Assembly (NCBI GenBank): GCA_017302135.1
Contig: JAFLDZ010000003.1
Span: forward strand, 62,001 to 126,000
Source: Lysobacterales bacterium
GTDB lineage: Bacteria; Pseudomonadota; Gammaproteobacteria; Xanthomonadales; Xanthomonadaceae
DNA length: 64,000 nucleotides
Direction of reading: 5' to 3'
Position numbers and translations under genes: made by a program. Below are positions 34,172 to 44,855 of this stretch, piece after piece. Position 1 is the stretch's first letter; each line of letters begins with the position of its first letter. A model generated the notes under the pieces. The model was not told where the DNA came from, searched no databases, and saw only the letters and a list, made by a program, of their open reading frames with translations.

Positions 34172-35076
34172 CCGCCGCCGACCCCAGGCGTCGTACGCCG
34201 TGGCCGGGGCTGGCATTCGTCCTGCTGCTGGCACTGGGCGCGGCATTCCGCCAACCGGCGCCTGCGGCGGCGCAGGCCGCTGCCAGCGCGGCTCCGGCAA
34301 TCGCTCCGGCGGTGCATGAGGTCGCCTACGGACCGGATCCGGCGCAGCGCTTCGACATCCATCTGCCAAGGCAACCGAAAGGCGCGCCGACCATTTTCTA
34401 CGTGCACGGCGGCGGCTGGCGGCGCGGCGACAAGGCGATGCGCGGCCTGATCGAGGCCAAGCAGAAGCGCTGGACCGCTGCGGGCGCGGTCGTGATCTCG
34501 ACCAATTACCGGATGCTGCCGGACACCGATCCACTCGAACAGGCGCGCGATATCGCACGCGCGATCGCGAAAGCGCAGGACACCGTTGCGTCGCTCGGCG
34601 GCGATCCGGACGGCTTCGTGTTAATGGGACATTCCGCCGGCGCACACCTGATCGGGCTGGTCGCAGCATCGCCAGCGATGATCCGCCAGGCCGGCGTGAA
34701 GCCGTGGCGCGCCAGCGTGCTGCTGGACGGCGGCGCGATCGATACCGAAGCGACGATGCAGGGCCGCGGCCGCAAGCTGTCGTTGTTCGATGCGGCCTTC
34801 GGCAAGGATCCCGCGTATTGGCGGGCCGCGTCGCCGCTCGCGCAGTTGAACGCCAGGACCGCGCCGGTGCTTGCGGTCTGCGCCAGCGGGCGTCGCGATT
34901 CGTGCCCCGCCAATCGACTGTTCCTCGACAAGGCGGCGCGCTTGGGCACACGCACGCAATTGCTGGAGAAACCGATGTCGCACATGGAGATCAATCGCGA
35001 TCTGGGCGAAGACAACGACTACACCCGCGAGGTCGAAGCGTTTCTGCGCAGCGTCGGCGTGCCGCTCCGGAGCTGA
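34168..35076 (+). CDS. alpha/beta hydrolase, HGGGW-type esterase, exported
   Basis: A protein of 302 residues. ATG 34168 overlaps the preceding stop. The N-terminus is a signal or anchor (about residues 13-38). Family features are the oxyanion motif HGGGW at 80-84 and the nucleophile Ser156 in GHSAGAH; a late His in PMSHMEI fits the catalytic triad. It belongs to the BD-FAE/HSL-like esterase group. It is the last of four overlapping genes, so it may be part of the sigma-controlled output. Confidence 0.8.
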   Translation: MTAADPRRRTPWPGLAFVLLLALGAAFRQPAPAAAQAAASAAPAIAPAVHEVAYGPDPAQRFDIHLPRQPKGAPTIFYVHGGGWRRGDKAMRGLIEAKQKRWTAAGAVVISTNYRMLPDTDPLEQARDIARAIAKAQDTVASLGGDPDGFVLMGHSAGAHLIGLVAASPAMIRQAGVKPWRASVLLDGGAIDTEATMQGRGRKLSLFDAAFGKDPAYWRAASPLAQLNARTAPVLAVCASGRRDSCPANRLFLDKAARLGTRTQLLEKPMSHMEINRDLGEDNDYTREVEAFLRSVGVPLRS

Positions 35077-35108
35077 GGCGCCCTCGCGGCATCCGCGCGT
35101 TCAAATCC

Positions 35109-35630
35109 TCAAGGGCAAGCGCGGCCTTCCATCGTCAGTACCGCCGCGTACTGCGGCAGCGCCGGAATCTTTCCGGCGGCCGCCTGGCGCTTGGCGTCTT
35201 CCAGATAGATCCTCGGCCGGCCTTCGCCGTCGAGCTGCGGCGCGTTGTTGGTCGGCTTGCGCCAGATCCGGATCACCGCCTGCTGCGCCGGGCAACCGGC
35301 GTTGGGAATACGGATCAGGTCGTTGAGGATCCAGCCCGCCTCGGCGGACGGGGTCGCCTTGGCCGGGTCGACCAAGCGCGCGCGCGGCTGGCAGCGCTTG
35401 CCGGTACGCACGGCGCCGTAGCGGTACGGCGTGGCGGCATCGGCAGCGAAGCTGCCCTGCAGATAGGCGCAGACCTCGGGGATGATCCGGATGGTGTGGA
35501 CCTTGCCGGGCGCCTGTGGCGGGAAGGGCTCGCGCTGGATTTCGGGGCGCTGGACAGGGTGGGGCTGGGCGGCGTGGGCCGCGACGGACGACAGGAACAA
35601 CGACAGGCAGACGACGGTTGCAGCGCGCAT
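35109..35630 (-). CDS. periplasmic protein, unknown
   Basis: A protein of 173 residues from ATG 35630, with a signal peptide ending AAHAAQ. The mature part has four cysteines (VCAYL, RCQPR, GCPAQ, RACP), suggesting two disulfides. No family recognised. An upstream in-frame start at 35750 would precede the signal peptide and is unlikely. Convergent with the esterase gene. Confidence 0.55.
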   Translation of the reverse strand: MRAATVVCLSLFLSSVAAHAAQPHPVQRPEIQREPFPPQAPGKVHTIRIIPEVCAYLQGSFAADAATPYRYGAVRTGKRCQPRARLVDPAKATPSAEAGWILNDLIRIPNAGCPAQQAVIRIWRKPTNNAPQLDGEGRPRIYLEDAKRQAAAGKIPALPQYAAVLTMEGRACP

Positions 35631-35968
35631 GGACGTTCTCTGGGGCCGGGAAAGGCCGGGAAGGCTTCGGCAAGCTGCCCGATCCCGCGTGAACCCGCGC
35701 TGGCTTGCCCGGATGATCAGGCCGGCAGGGATGGCAGCCGGTTGCCGCACTGCCGCATGTCGGCTGGCCGGCAGACGGGGGCGCTGGCCGGTTCCAATGG
35801 GGGCGGCCCCTATGCCATAGTCGTCCGGTTAAATGCGGTCGAAGCCCCGTGGGGCGTCTTTCCACGCGCGGTTTCCCGCAACCTGTTTCACACAGTCAGT
35901 TACATGCAGTCATTCGTGCGTCCACATGCGGTTTCTTGGTACTTCTTTACGACTCTGGGGAGGGTTTC
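35631..35968. other. divergent intergenic region upstream of hppA
   Basis: No gene supported in 338 bases. It must hold the promoters of both neighbours, but I cannot place -35/-10 boxes with confidence. The segment 35870-35935 repeats GCGGTTTC twice. Confidence 0.4.
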
Positions 35969-38485
35969 ATGCTTGAGCAATATGGACTGATGATCGCGCT
36001 GGCGTGCGCGGTCGTGGCAATTCTCTACGGCATCATTTCGGCCCGCTGGATCAATCGCCAGCCTGCAGGCAATGCCCGCATGCAGGAAATCGCCGGCGCC
36101 ATCCAGGAAGGCGCGCGCGCCTACCTCAACCGTCAGTACACCACCATCGGCATCGCCGGTGCGGTGCTGTTCGCACTGATCGGCATCTTCCTCAACTGGC
36201 CGACCGCGATCGGCTTCCTGATCGGCGCGGTGCTGTCGGGCGCGGCCGGTTATATCGGCATGAACGTGTCGGTCCGCGCCAACGTCCGCACCGCTGAAGC
36301 CGCGCGACGCGGCATCGGCCCGGCGATGGACGTGGCCTTCCGGGGCGGCGCCATCACCGGCATGCTGGTCGTCGGTCTGGGCCTGCTGGGCGTGGCCGGC
36401 TACTACGTCATCCTCGGCAAAATGGGCATCACCGGTGAGCCGGCGCTGCATGCGCTGGTCGGTCTGGCCTTCGGCTCATCGCTGATCTCGATCTTCGCGC
36501 GACTGGGCGGCGGCATCTTCACCAAGGGCGCCGACGTCGGCGCCGACCTGGTGGGCAAGGTCGAAGCCGGCATCCCCGAGGACGACCCGCGCAACCCGGC
36601 GGTGATCGCGGACAACGTGGGCGACAACGTCGGCGACTGCGCCGGCATGGCGGCCGATCTGTTCGAGACCTACGCGGTCACCGTGATCGCAACCATGCTC
36701 CTCGGCGGCCTGATGATCGCCGAAGCCGGCAAGAACGCAGTGCTCTATCCGCTGGTGCTCGGCGGCGTGTCGATCATCGCGTCGATCATCGGCGCGTTCT
36801 TCGTCAAGGTGAAGGAAGGCGGCTCGATCATGGGCGCCCTGTACAAGGGCGTGATCGTCTCCGGCGTGCTGGCGGCCATCGCGTTCTACCCGATCACCAC
36901 CCAGCTGATGGCCGACAACGCGCACGGCGCGATGAATCTGTACATCTGCGCCCTGATCGGCCTGGTGCTGACCGGCGTGATCGTGTGGATCACCGAGTAC
37001 TACACCGGCACCCAGTACAAGCCGGTGCAGCACGTCGCGGCGGCCTCCACCACCGGCCACGGCACCAACATCATCGCCGGCCTCGGCGTGTCGATGAAAT
37101 CCACCGCACTGCCGGTCATCGCAGTCTGTGCCGCGATCTGGGCCGCGCATCTGCACGGCGGTCTGTACGGCATCGCGATCGCCGCCACCTCGATGCTGTC
37201 GATGGCCGGCATGATCGTGGCGCTGGACGCTTACGGTCCGATCACCGACAACGCCGGCGGCATCGCCGAAATGGCCGAACTTCCGCCGGAAGTGCGCGCC
37301 GTGACCGATCCGCTCGACGCGGTCGGCAACACCACCAAGGCCGTCACCAAGGGCTACGCGATCGGTTCGGCCGCGCTGGCCGCACTGGTGCTGTTCGCCG
37401 ATTACACCCACAACCTGCAGGCGGCCAATCCGGGCGCGACCTTCGCGTTCGATCTGTCCGATCACAAGGTCATCATCGGCCTGCTGATCGGCGGCCTGAT
37501 CCCCTACCTGTTCGGTGCGATGGCGATGGAAGCCGTGGGCCGCGCGGCAGGCAGCGTGGTGGAGGAAGTGCGCCGCCAGTTCCGCGACATTCCCGGCATC
37601 ATGGACGGCACCTCGAAGCCCGACTACAGCAAGGCCGTGGACATGCTGACCAAGTCGGCGATCAAGGAAATGATCGTGCCGTCGCTGTTGCCGGTGGCGG
37701 TGCCGATCGTGGTCGGCCTGCTGCTTGGCGCTGAAGCCCTGGGTGGTCTGCTCATCGGCACCATCGTCACGGGCCTGTTCGTGGCGATCTCGATGACCAC
37801 CGGTGGCGGCGCCTGGGACAACGCCAAGAAATACATCGAAGACGGCCATCACGGCGGCAAGGGCAGCGAGGCCCACAAGGCTGCGGTGACCGGCGACACC
37901 GTCGGCGACCCGTACAAGGACACCGCCGGCCCGGCGATCAACCCGCTGATCAAGATCATCAACATCGTCGCCCTGCTGCTGGTGCCGCTGCTGCCGGTGA
38001 ACAAGGTCGAAGGCGGCATGCCGGCCGGTCATGAAACGGCGGTCGCCGAAGCCGCCGCTGCGGCCGAAGCCGCTGCCGTGGCCGCGGCGACCGCCGCCGC
38101 CGATGCCGGAGCGACCGGGATGTCCTCGGCCGCCGAGGTCCAGGCCGCTGCAGCCGCCCCCGCCAGCGACGCGAGCCGGATGGCGAAGATCTACTTCGCT
38201 TCGGGTTCGGCCGCGCTGCCCGCCGACGCCGCCGCGACGCTGGAACGCGTCCTGATGACGCTCAAGGGCAGCAACGAAGCCAAGGTCACGATATCGGGCT
38301 ACCACGACATGAGCGGCGACCCCGCCAAGAACGCCGAGCTGTCGAAGGAACGTGCGCAGGCGGTGCAGAAGGCGCTGGTGGACGCGGGTATCGCCGAGGA
38401 CCGGATCGAACTGCAGAAACCACAGGCCACGGGCGAAGGCGGCAGTGCCGATGAGGCCCGTCGGGTGGAAATCAGCGTGCAGTAA
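35969..38485 (+). CDS. hppA: membrane H+-pyrophosphatase fused to an OmpA-like domain
   Basis: A protein of 838 residues; ATG 35969 follows GGGGAGGG. The first ~690 residues are a complete proton-pumping pyrophosphatase with the substrate motif around residue 187 ([15 protein letters not shown]) and the DNVGDNVGD loop. GNTTKA near residue 453 carries the lysine that marks K+-independent enzymes. An Ala/Glu linker (about 690-737) leads into an OmpA-like peptidoglycan-binding domain (738-838: [45 protein letters not shown]). Ordinary family members end near residue 680. The fusion would tie the pump to the cell wall if the C-terminus is periplasmic. Confidence 0.9.
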   Translation: MLEQYGLMIALACAVVAILYGIISARWINRQPAGNARMQEIAGAIQEGARAYLNRQYTTIGIAGAVLFALIGIFLNWPTAIGFLIGAVLSGAAGYIGMNVSVRANVRTAEAARRGIGPAMDVAFRGGAITGMLVVGLGLLGVAGYYVILGKMGITGEPALHALVGLAFGSSLISIFARLGGGIFTKGADVGADLVGKVEAGIPEDDPRNPAVIADNVGDNVGDCAGMAADLFETYAVTVIATMLLGGLMIAEAGKNAVLYPLVLGGVSIIASIIGAFFVKVKEGGSIMGALYKGVIVSGVLAAIAFYPITTQLMADNAHGAMNLYICALIGLVLTGVIVWITEYYTGTQYKPVQHVAAASTTGHGTNIIAGLGVSMKSTALPVIAVCAAIWAAHLHGGLYGIAIAATSMLSMAGMIVALDAYGPITDNAGGIAEMAELPPEVRAVTDPLDAVGNTTKAVTKGYAIGSAALAALVLFADYTHNLQAANPGATFAFDLSDHKVIIGLLIGGLIPYLFGAMAMEAVGRAAGSVVEEVRRQFRDIPGIMDGTSKPDYSKAVDMLTKSAIKEMIVPSLLPVAVPIVVGLLLGAEALGGLLIGTIVTGLFVAISMTTGGGAWDNAKKYIEDGHHGGKGSEAHKAAVTGDTVGDPYKDTAGPAINPLIKIINIVALLLVPLLPVNKVEGGMPAGHETAVAEAAAAAEAAAVAAATAAADAGATGMSSAAEVQAAAAAPASDASRMAKIYFASGSAALPADAAATLERVLMTLKGSNEAKVTISGYHDMSGDPAKNAELSKERAQAVQKALVDAGIAEDRIELQKPQATGEGGSADEARRVEISVQ

Positions 38486-38511
38486 GTCGCTACGGCTGGT
38501 TTCGAACGACA

Positions 38512-38539
38512 CGCACGGCGGCCTTCGGGTCGCCGTGCG
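38512..38539 (+). terminator. possible terminator of hppA
   Basis: CGCACGGCG and CGCCGTGCG pair across a GGCCTTCGGGT-type loop 26 bases after the hppA stop. Only CATTT follows, so termination would be weak. Confidence 0.4.
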
Positions 38540-38632
38540 CATTTACGGCAGTCGCTCGCCGCACGACCCTGCTGCGATGCAACATCCGCCGACGTAGAAT
38601 GGGCGACTTCCCGCATCCAATGGAGCCCCGAC

Positions 38633-39187
38633 ATGGGTCTGGACCTCGTCCCCACCGGCAATCATCCGCCGGACGAAATCAACGTCATCATCGAAATTCC
38701 AAAGGACGCCGAGCCGGTCAAGTACGAGGTCGACAAGGCCTCCGGTGCGATCTTCGTCGATCGCATCCTGTCCACGCCGATGCGCTATCCCTGCAACTAC
38801 GGCTATGTGCCGCACACGCTGTGCGGCGACGGCGACCCCGCCGACGTGCTGGTGATCCTGCCGCTGCCGCTGGTGCCGGGCTCGGTGATCCGGGTCCGCC
38901 CGGTCGGCGTGCTGCGCATGAAGGACGAAGCCGGCAGCGACGAGAAACTGCTCGCGGTGCCCGTCGACAAGGTGTTCTCCGGCTACAGCCACATCGCCGA
39001 CATCGACCAGGTCAGCCCGCACTGGCTGGAGCGCATCGGCCACTTCTTCGAGCACTACAAGGATCTGGAAAAAGGCAAGTGGGTGAAACTCGACGGCTGG
39101 GGCGGCGCCGAGGAAGCCAAGCGGCTGATTCTCGAGTCGATCCAGCGCTACAACCAGACGCCGGAAGCGGACAAGCCGAAGTTCTGA
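38633..39187 (+). CDS. ppa: soluble inorganic pyrophosphatase
   Basis: A protein of 184 residues, family I. ATG 38633 follows GGAG. The signature GDGDPADVLVI holds the metal-binding aspartates; KYEVDKASGAIFVDRIL and YPCNYGYVP are also conserved. It hydrolyses cytoplasmic pyrophosphate, the same substrate as the membrane pump encoded just upstream. The gene has its own ribosome-binding site and is followed by a strong terminator. Confidence 0.95.
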   Translation: MGLDLVPTGNHPPDEINVIIEIPKDAEPVKYEVDKASGAIFVDRILSTPMRYPCNYGYVPHTLCGDGDPADVLVILPLPLVPGSVIRVRPVGVLRMKDEAGSDEKLLAVPVDKVFSGYSHIADIDQVSPHWLERIGHFFEHYKDLEKGKWVKLDGWGGAEEAKRLILESIQRYNQTPEADKPKF

Positions 39188-39212
39188 GCCGACGGTCCGC
39201 ATCCGTCGAACG

Positions 39213-39239
39213 AAAAACCCGCGCACTCCGCGGGTTTTT
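39213..39239 (+). terminator. rho-independent terminator of ppa
   Basis: AAAAACCCGCG and CGCGGGTTTTT pair perfectly across CACTC, ending in a T-run, 25 bases after the ppa stop. Confidence 0.9.
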
Positions 39240-39338
39240 CGTTTCAGCCGCTTCCCGCAGGCACGACGCTTGACAGGATCGCGCGTACCTGGCTACTGAA
39301 AAGCCTCTCCTTTGCCTCGATCAACGCCCGGAGCACCG

Positions 39339-40208
39339 ATGTTTCGTCTCGAAGAATTCCAGACCGCCACCGAACAGACAACCATGGAAGCCACGGTGCG
39401 CCGCGCCTGCGATGCCGCCGTGCGCGACCCGCTGTCGCAGTTCCTGTTCATCGATCGCTACACGCGCTGGAATGGTTATGCCGGGGCACTGGTCGCCAAG
39501 CTGTCGGGCAACATCGGCGAATCGCAGGATCTTTTTCTCGACCCCAACGAACCGGATCGGGCACAGGCGGTGCGCGGCATGGATGTCGCCGGGCACGTGC
39601 TGGACGCCACCGTCGACGAACACCTCGACAAGGGCCACCGGGTGCCGCACCTCACCCTCGCCCAGGCCATGCGCAAGGCCGCTGCGGACTACGCCGGGTT
39701 GTCGCTACCGGAACGCAACGCGCTGTCGGAACCACCGGCATGGCTGCAGGATGTCGTCGCCCGCACCTTCGTCTGCTACGGCAGCGTGGCGCACGATGCA
39801 GACGCGCTGATCCGTTCGCTCGGCACCCATATCGCTTCCGAGTCCATGGCCGACCGCGAATACGCGATCATCGACCGCGTGTTCCGCGCGGAGCGCCATC
39901 ATGAAGGCTTCTACGACTATCTGCGCCAACGCGACTACCGGGTCGAACTCGGCGGAAAGCTCGTGCACGCCTACGCCTGGATCACCATCCACGCCACCTT
40001 CGAATCGCAGGGCGTCGAAGCCGAACATCTGGCCGAAGCGATGAAGGCGCTGGAACTGGCCGCACGCTATCGACCCGAATCACGCGAACGCATCCTGGAA
40101 CTCGCGCGCGAGGGCTATCGCAACTTCGCCGACATCCAGCGCGATTTTTTCGTGCATGCCGAACGCGAATGTGCGGCGGCAAGCGAAAGCCGGCAGCAAG
40201 CCGCCTGA
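39339..40208 (+). CDS. helical cytoplasmic protein, unknown
   Basis: A protein of 289 residues from ATG 39339 (GGAG upstream; ATG-like start at 39312 has none). It has no signal peptide or membrane segment and looks mostly helical, rich in Ala, Arg and Glu with several His (AERHHEGFYDYL). I recognise no family. It converges with the giant gene ending at 40215; only six bases separate the stops. Confidence 0.55.
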   Translation: MFRLEEFQTATEQTTMEATVRRACDAAVRDPLSQFLFIDRYTRWNGYAGALVAKLSGNIGESQDLFLDPNEPDRAQAVRGMDVAGHVLDATVDEHLDKGHRVPHLTLAQAMRKAAADYAGLSLPERNALSEPPAWLQDVVARTFVCYGSVAHDADALIRSLGTHIASESMADREYAIIDRVFRAERHHEGFYDYLRQRDYRVELGGKLVHAYAWITIHATFESQGVEAEHLAEAMKALELAARYRPESRERILELAREGYRNFADIQRDFFVHAERECAAASESRQQAA

Positions 40209-40214
40209 CACTGC

Positions 40215-43200
40215 TCAACCATCAGCCTCCATGATCGGCAGACTGACCCGCATCAGCCTGAAGCGGGCATCGGAAGTGTCGTTCTTGCCGACGCGGTCGA
40301 ATAGATTGGACAGCGATTTGCAATGCCAGGCATCGTCGTCACGGCCTTTCGGATTGCGCTGCACCGTCAGCAACCGCAGCCTGAGAGTACCGGGCGGAGC
40401 ACGGCGCAGATCCTTCACTGAGATGTTCGGACCAGTCGAGCCCGATATGGCCGCTTCGGCAAGGATCTGCTCAGCGCCGGGAATCCCACGGGCATCGATC
40501 GCCTGATAGGTCAGCACCGCGAACATCGCATCGAAGCCCGGCTCCATCGCCAGAACGAATGGCGCTGCGTCAATGTCGTCTTCCGGGACGATCCGGATCG
40601 TTTCTGCGGCAGCATCGCGACGCAGGCGCAGTGCGGATGCGATAACCGGGAGGGCCTTGTTCAAGGCTCCGCGCACGAGAATCTGATCGGACGGACGTGG
40701 CAGTTGGATCCAACCGGCGGAGACATCTTCGGACACCCGATGGCTCTGCGTCACCGGCCAGACCCAATGCTTGTCCACTTCACGATGCACACGCAGCTTC
40801 ACCAGCGGCCAAGGATGTTCGGTGGCGGCATCACCGACCGGTGTATCGAAACTCGTCACCCAGCTTGCACGTCGATACTTCGCACCGGGCATGTCGGGAT
40901 CGAAACTGTGGCCGATCGGGCCATGGGTTTTGCAATCGAACGCGAGCGCCGATGCGGGCGTCTCACCCGGCAGGATCGGATCCGGCCCGGCCATCTCCGC
41001 TTTCACCACGATCCGTTCGGGCAGCCCGGCCTCATCGAATGCAGCTTCATCCAATAGCACCAGACAGGCCAGCTTGCGAGGCTTGTTCTTCACCTCTTCA
41101 TAGCCGCCGGTGAGCGGCAGCACCATCGCAATCTTCGGCCTCGGCAACGCCGCAGCTCCCGGTCGGAATTTCAGGGCATACGGCACCCAATCGACCATGC
41201 CCGTTTCCGCCTTCTGCGCCTCATTCATCAGTCCGGCGTAACGACTGCGCGCACGAAGCCTGAAACGGTGGTACTCCGCCGCGCGGCGCGACTGCAGATC
41301 TTCGCGCCACACCACCGTGCGCGGATCGTTGGCTGCGGAGGCTGCGAATTCGCGGACGTAATCGTCGGAACGATCGAGGAAACCCCAGTCTTCAAATGCC
41401 TTGGGTGTGGCCGGATCGAAAGCGACGCGATCCACGACGCCAACCGCCTTGGGAACCAATGCAGCCACGTCCTCCTCATCAACATGGCGCCCTGCCCAGG
41501 CCCAACGCTGGCGCTCAAGGATCAAGGTTCTCACATAACACCAATCGTGGTCGCCAGCCTTCGAGAAGTCCGCTGCGACGCTCAGCATGCGTCCGTCGAA
41601 GCTGCACTTCAGCGCATCTTTCAGCGTCGATGCCTGCGTCGGATCTTCGATCGCATCCGGCAGAGCTTCGATGGCGACCTCGGCCAGCACCGTCCTAAGG
41701 GCGAAGCGGACGTAGCCGGCCACGCCTGTGAGGGGCCCGACGGATTTTCCAAACACCGCTGCGGGTGCGAAGCACTTTTTACCCTGCAGATCCTTGCCCA
41801 CATCGCCATCGTCCGCGAATCGTTCGGCCCTCACCAGCGCGGATACCGAGATGCGATAAACACACCCTGCCTGCAAACCTGCGATCACGATCTCGTCGCG
41901 CGTTCCGTTGATCGTCGGCGCTTCGACATTACTCGCAACGATACGGAGGGGCATCAATCGGGTCTGGCTGCCCGGCCCATCAATCGTCGCCTGTTCGGCT
42001 TTGATGCGTTCGACCAGAACCATTTCGGACTTGGACGCCTTGATCTCGGGCCACAGCTTCTGGACTTCGATCCAATAGGCGTCGTGCGCGGGGTCGTGGA
42101 ATTTCGGCAGCGATGTCGCGCTCCCGGGCTGATCCGCGATCGCATCCGCATGCGCCATCCACGCGGCCAGGGCGCGTTCGAGCTGCGTTTTCCATTCCTT
42201 GCCTCGCGTCGCATCGCTTTCTGCCGCGATCAGCGCGCGCCAGTGGCGCAGCCACACCATCATGTCCACTTCGGGCGGCTGAAGGTGAAAGGTCTGCTCG
42301 GCCTTGCCCGACCATCGCAATGAGGGGCACAGCAGCGTCAGCGGCTGTTCGGCCCATTCGGTTCCCGTCAGCACTTCATGGGCCAGCGGATACACATCGG
42401 ATGCGCGCGAAAACAGCGTGCCGCTGTCATGGGGTGCGAGCAGCGGCGCGCCAACCGGCACCCGGCGCAGGCAGTGGTAAGGCCCGGCGCCCTCGATCGA
42501 ACCGTTGGCGGGGATGCCGTCGGAAGAGAACAGTTCAGACCTCGGACGCGCTGGATGCAAGCGCGCTCCGTCCTCACGCTCACACAATTCCGCAGGCAAT
42601 GCATTGCCAGGACCGATGATGAACGGCGCACAGTCGTAGCGCTGACCGAATTTCAGATCGGGAAATTTCACATCAAGATGTGCCATCGCCTGCACATCGG
42701 TCAGCGCGCTGTCGTCCTCGGCCTCGCCCGCATAGCCGACTGCCAGCGCTTCGGAGGCACGGCGCTCGAACCAAGGCTCGCCGCGATAGGCGACCATCGT
42801 CGTGCGCAGCTCTCCCGAGAACGCAGCGGGCTGACCCGACAGCGCCGGATAGCCGGCACTGGATGCGCCATCCGGGAAGATCGATGCAGCGGCCAGACAA
42901 TGCCATGGCTTCCCTGCCTGCCGCACCATCAGACCAATGCCGGCAATCTGTCGCCGAGGGTCCTCAGAATGCCGATCATCGCTGTCGACATGGCCGGGAC
43001 GATCAATGGGGAACATCAGGTCGTGTACGCGATCCAGTGGCCACGGGTCGCCGAATGCGGCCGGATAACCCGCCAATTCCGGACGGTCCGCGCGTGCGTC
43101 GCCGTCGAGATGCTGCCGCGCCAATGACTCGACGCGCCTGCCCAGAGCCGCCAACAGCGGCGCTTCGAGCACTGCATGTCTGATCAGGCCCACCAGACGC

Positions 43201-44852
43201 AGGCAATCCCGCAGCGGCGTATTGGCGGGCAACGGATCATGGATCACATCCGACAACAATTCGACAAGTCTGGATTTGCTGAGACCGATCGCCGAACTCT
43301 TTTCTTTGGTCATCCGTGCATGCAGCGCCTCCACGGTGTCCCGCACCGGCGAACGCCCGTTCGCGTCCTTGGATGTCGCCCAGTTCTCGCGCACCAACGC
43401 ACCGAGGGGAAACGCATCGCTTGCTTCCGAATCCAGCCATTCCAACAATCGCTTTGCGATGGGAGATTGCGGTGTCGATACGGCTTCAACCACCGGCAGC
43501 CACCATGACCGATAGACGGCGAACAGGCCGGCGTCGGAAACCAGCCATGCAAACGTGCGCGAGGCCTCGCGCAGGAAATCCAGCCCTTCGTGCTTGTCCA
43601 GACCATCACGGTCGCCACCGGAAAACGGCAACGCAAGTGCGATCTTGCCGCCGTCTGCGACTGCAGCACTGTTGATGAAGGTATCCAGCCTGCGCCGCAC
43701 GGCATCCGACGGTACAGACAATTCCTGGGGAATGTTTTCGGGAATGGCATCCATGCGCTCGCCTTCGTAGGCGTCCCCCAGCGCCGCGCGCAGAACCGAG
43801 AGCAGCGGATGATTGCCATCGCCGCCCCTGCGGCGCAGCTCGCCGTAGCGCTGTTGCCACGCCTCGGTTGCGAAATGCAGCATTGCATCGCGATTCGCTT
43901 TGACACGGAACAACACATCAAGCGCCTCTGGAATAGGCAAGCCAGCAACGGTGGTTGCGGCAAGTTCCGTCAGTACGTCGAACAGCCCATCCGGTTGATC
44001 GAACGCCTCGGCGACCAAACCGGGCACCGCCGCGAACCAGTCGTGCGATGTCCATGCGCCGGCCTGGTCCGGACGCCCCCACAGCGTGTGGAGATCGAGC
44101 AAAGCGCCGGCGGTTTCGGCCTGTTTCGGGTCGGGTGCGGCGCGACCACCGATGTGGGCGGCGGCGATTGTGGCCCCTGTAGTCCAACGATAGTCGGCGG
44201 TGACTTCACCCTGGCCTGAAAACGCGATGCTGCCATCTTCCAGTTTGGTCTGGCCGTTATCGGCCAGCGTCCGAACGGCGACAAGTTCGATCGCGCCCCC
44301 GAGCGTTCTCGTTTCGATCCGCTTGGGAACGATGAAATAGAGCGCATCAGGTTCGATCGCATCGGCTTTCACCCGGAACGCGATTTGCAGGTTCAACCGG
44401 TATGGCAACAGACCGGGCCAGCGCCCGGCGCTGGCGAGAAGCTCGGGCCAGTACTGGTGGTTGCTCAGGTCCGGAGCTTCTTCGTCGACCTCAGGACGTC
44501 GGCCGAGGCGAAATGCGTGATGCGGGTCCTCCTCTTTCTTCGCGCAGCGATCATAGAGTTTCGCAAGTCGATTCATCGCAGGCGCCGCAGCCTCAACATT
44601 CGGCGCCCACCTCGTGTCGAGCTCGATCCTTTGCACCTCATCCGGCAACTGCTCCCAATTTGAATCTTTCACGCGATAGAGCACGCATGCGACAGATTTC
44701 CAGAGCCACGGCTGCAGCAGCACCTGCAGTGGCTCGTCACCTGGAGGCGCGCCTCCCTCCCACGCCGCACTCACCGACAGCACCAGATGGCGATAGCCGT
44801 CTTCGTATGTGGGGCCGAGAACCGCCGTGTCGAAATAGAACTCCAGATCCAT
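40215..44852 (-). CDS. giant protein B of unknown function (1545 residues)
   Basis: ATG 44852 begins MDLEFYFDTAVLG, three bases after the stop of giant gene A, so both are one operon. No signal peptide or membrane helix is visible. The protein mixes beta-rich segments and helices, is rich in Trp and Ala, and shows no repeats or motif I can assign. Stretches such as YRWTTGATIAAAHIGG and RYDCAPFIIGPGNALP suggest globular domains rather than a coiled coil. The frame is intact over its whole length with normal codon use. Function unknown. It is the last gene of the operon; the next gene converges. Confidence 0.75.
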   Translation of the reverse strand: MDLEFYFDTAVLGPTYEDGYRHLVLSVSAAWEGGAPPGDEPLQVLLQPWLWKSVACVLYRVKDSNWEQLPDEVQRIELDTRWAPNVEAAAPAMNRLAKLYDRCAKKEEDPHHAFRLGRRPEVDEEAPDLSNHQYWPELLASAGRWPGLLPYRLNLQIAFRVKADAIEPDALYFIVPKRIETRTLGGAIELVAVRTLADNGQTKLEDGSIAFSGQGEVTADYRWTTGATIAAAHIGGRAAPDPKQAETAGALLDLHTLWGRPDQAGAWTSHDWFAAVPGLVAEAFDQPDGLFDVLTELAATTVAGLPIPEALDVLFRVKANRDAMLHFATEAWQQRYGELRRRGGDGNHPLLSVLRAALGDAYEGERMDAIPENIPQELSVPSDAVRRRLDTFINSAAVADGGKIALALPFSGGDRDGLDKHEGLDFLREASRTFAWLVSDAGLFAVYRSWWLPVVEAVSTPQSPIAKRLLEWLDSEASDAFPLGALVRENWATSKDANGRSPVRDTVEALHARMTKEKSSAIGLSKSRLVELLSDVIHDPLPANTPLRDCLRLVGLIRHAVLEAPLLAALGRRVESLARQHLDGDARADRPELAGYPAAFGDPWPLDRVHDLMFPIDRPGHVDSDDRHSEDPRRQIAGIGLMVRQAGKPWHCLAAASIFPDGASSAGYPALSGQPAAFSGELRTTMVAYRGEPWFERRASEALAVGYAGEAEDDSALTDVQAMAHLDVKFPDLKFGQRYDCAPFIIGPGNALPAELCEREDGARLHPARPRSELFSSDGIPANGSIEGAGPYHCLRRVPVGAPLLAPHDSGTLFSRASDVYPLAHEVLTGTEWAEQPLTLLCPSLRWSGKAEQTFHLQPPEVDMMVWLRHWRALIAAESDATRGKEWKTQLERALAAWMAHADAIADQPGSATSLPKFHDPAHDAYWIEVQKLWPEIKASKSEMVLVERIKAEQATIDGPGSQTRLMPLRIVASNVEAPTINGTRDEIVIAGLQAGCVYRISVSALVRAERFADDGDVGKDLQGKKCFAPAAVFGKSVGPLTGVAGYVRFALRTVLAEVAIEALPDAIEDPTQASTLKDALKCSFDGRMLSVAADFSKAGDHDWCYVRTLILERQRWAWAGRHVDEEDVAALVPKAVGVVDRVAFDPATPKAFEDWGFLDRSDDYVREFAASAANDPRTVVWREDLQSRRAAEYHRFRLRARSRYAGLMNEAQKAETGMVDWVPYALKFRPGAAALPRPKIAMVLPLTGGYEEVKNKPRKLACLVLLDEAAFDEAGLPERIVVKAEMAGPDPILPGETPASALAFDCKTHGPIGHSFDPDMPGAKYRRASWVTSFDTPVGDAATEHPWPLVKLRVHREVDKHWVWPVTQSHRVSEDVSAGWIQLPRPSDQILVRGALNKALPVIASALRLRRDAAAETIRIVPEDDIDAAPFVLAMEPGFDAMFAVLTYQAIDARGIPGAEQILAEAAISGSTGPNISVKDLRRAPPGTLRLRLLTVQRNPKGRDDDAWHCKSLSNLFDRVGKNDTSDARFRLMRVSLPIMEADG

Positions 44853-44855
44853 GGC

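Noticed and set aside
36476..38542. Minus-strand frame of about 690 codons over hppA
   Set aside because: His/Asp/Gly-rich shadow of a conserved pyrophosphatase.
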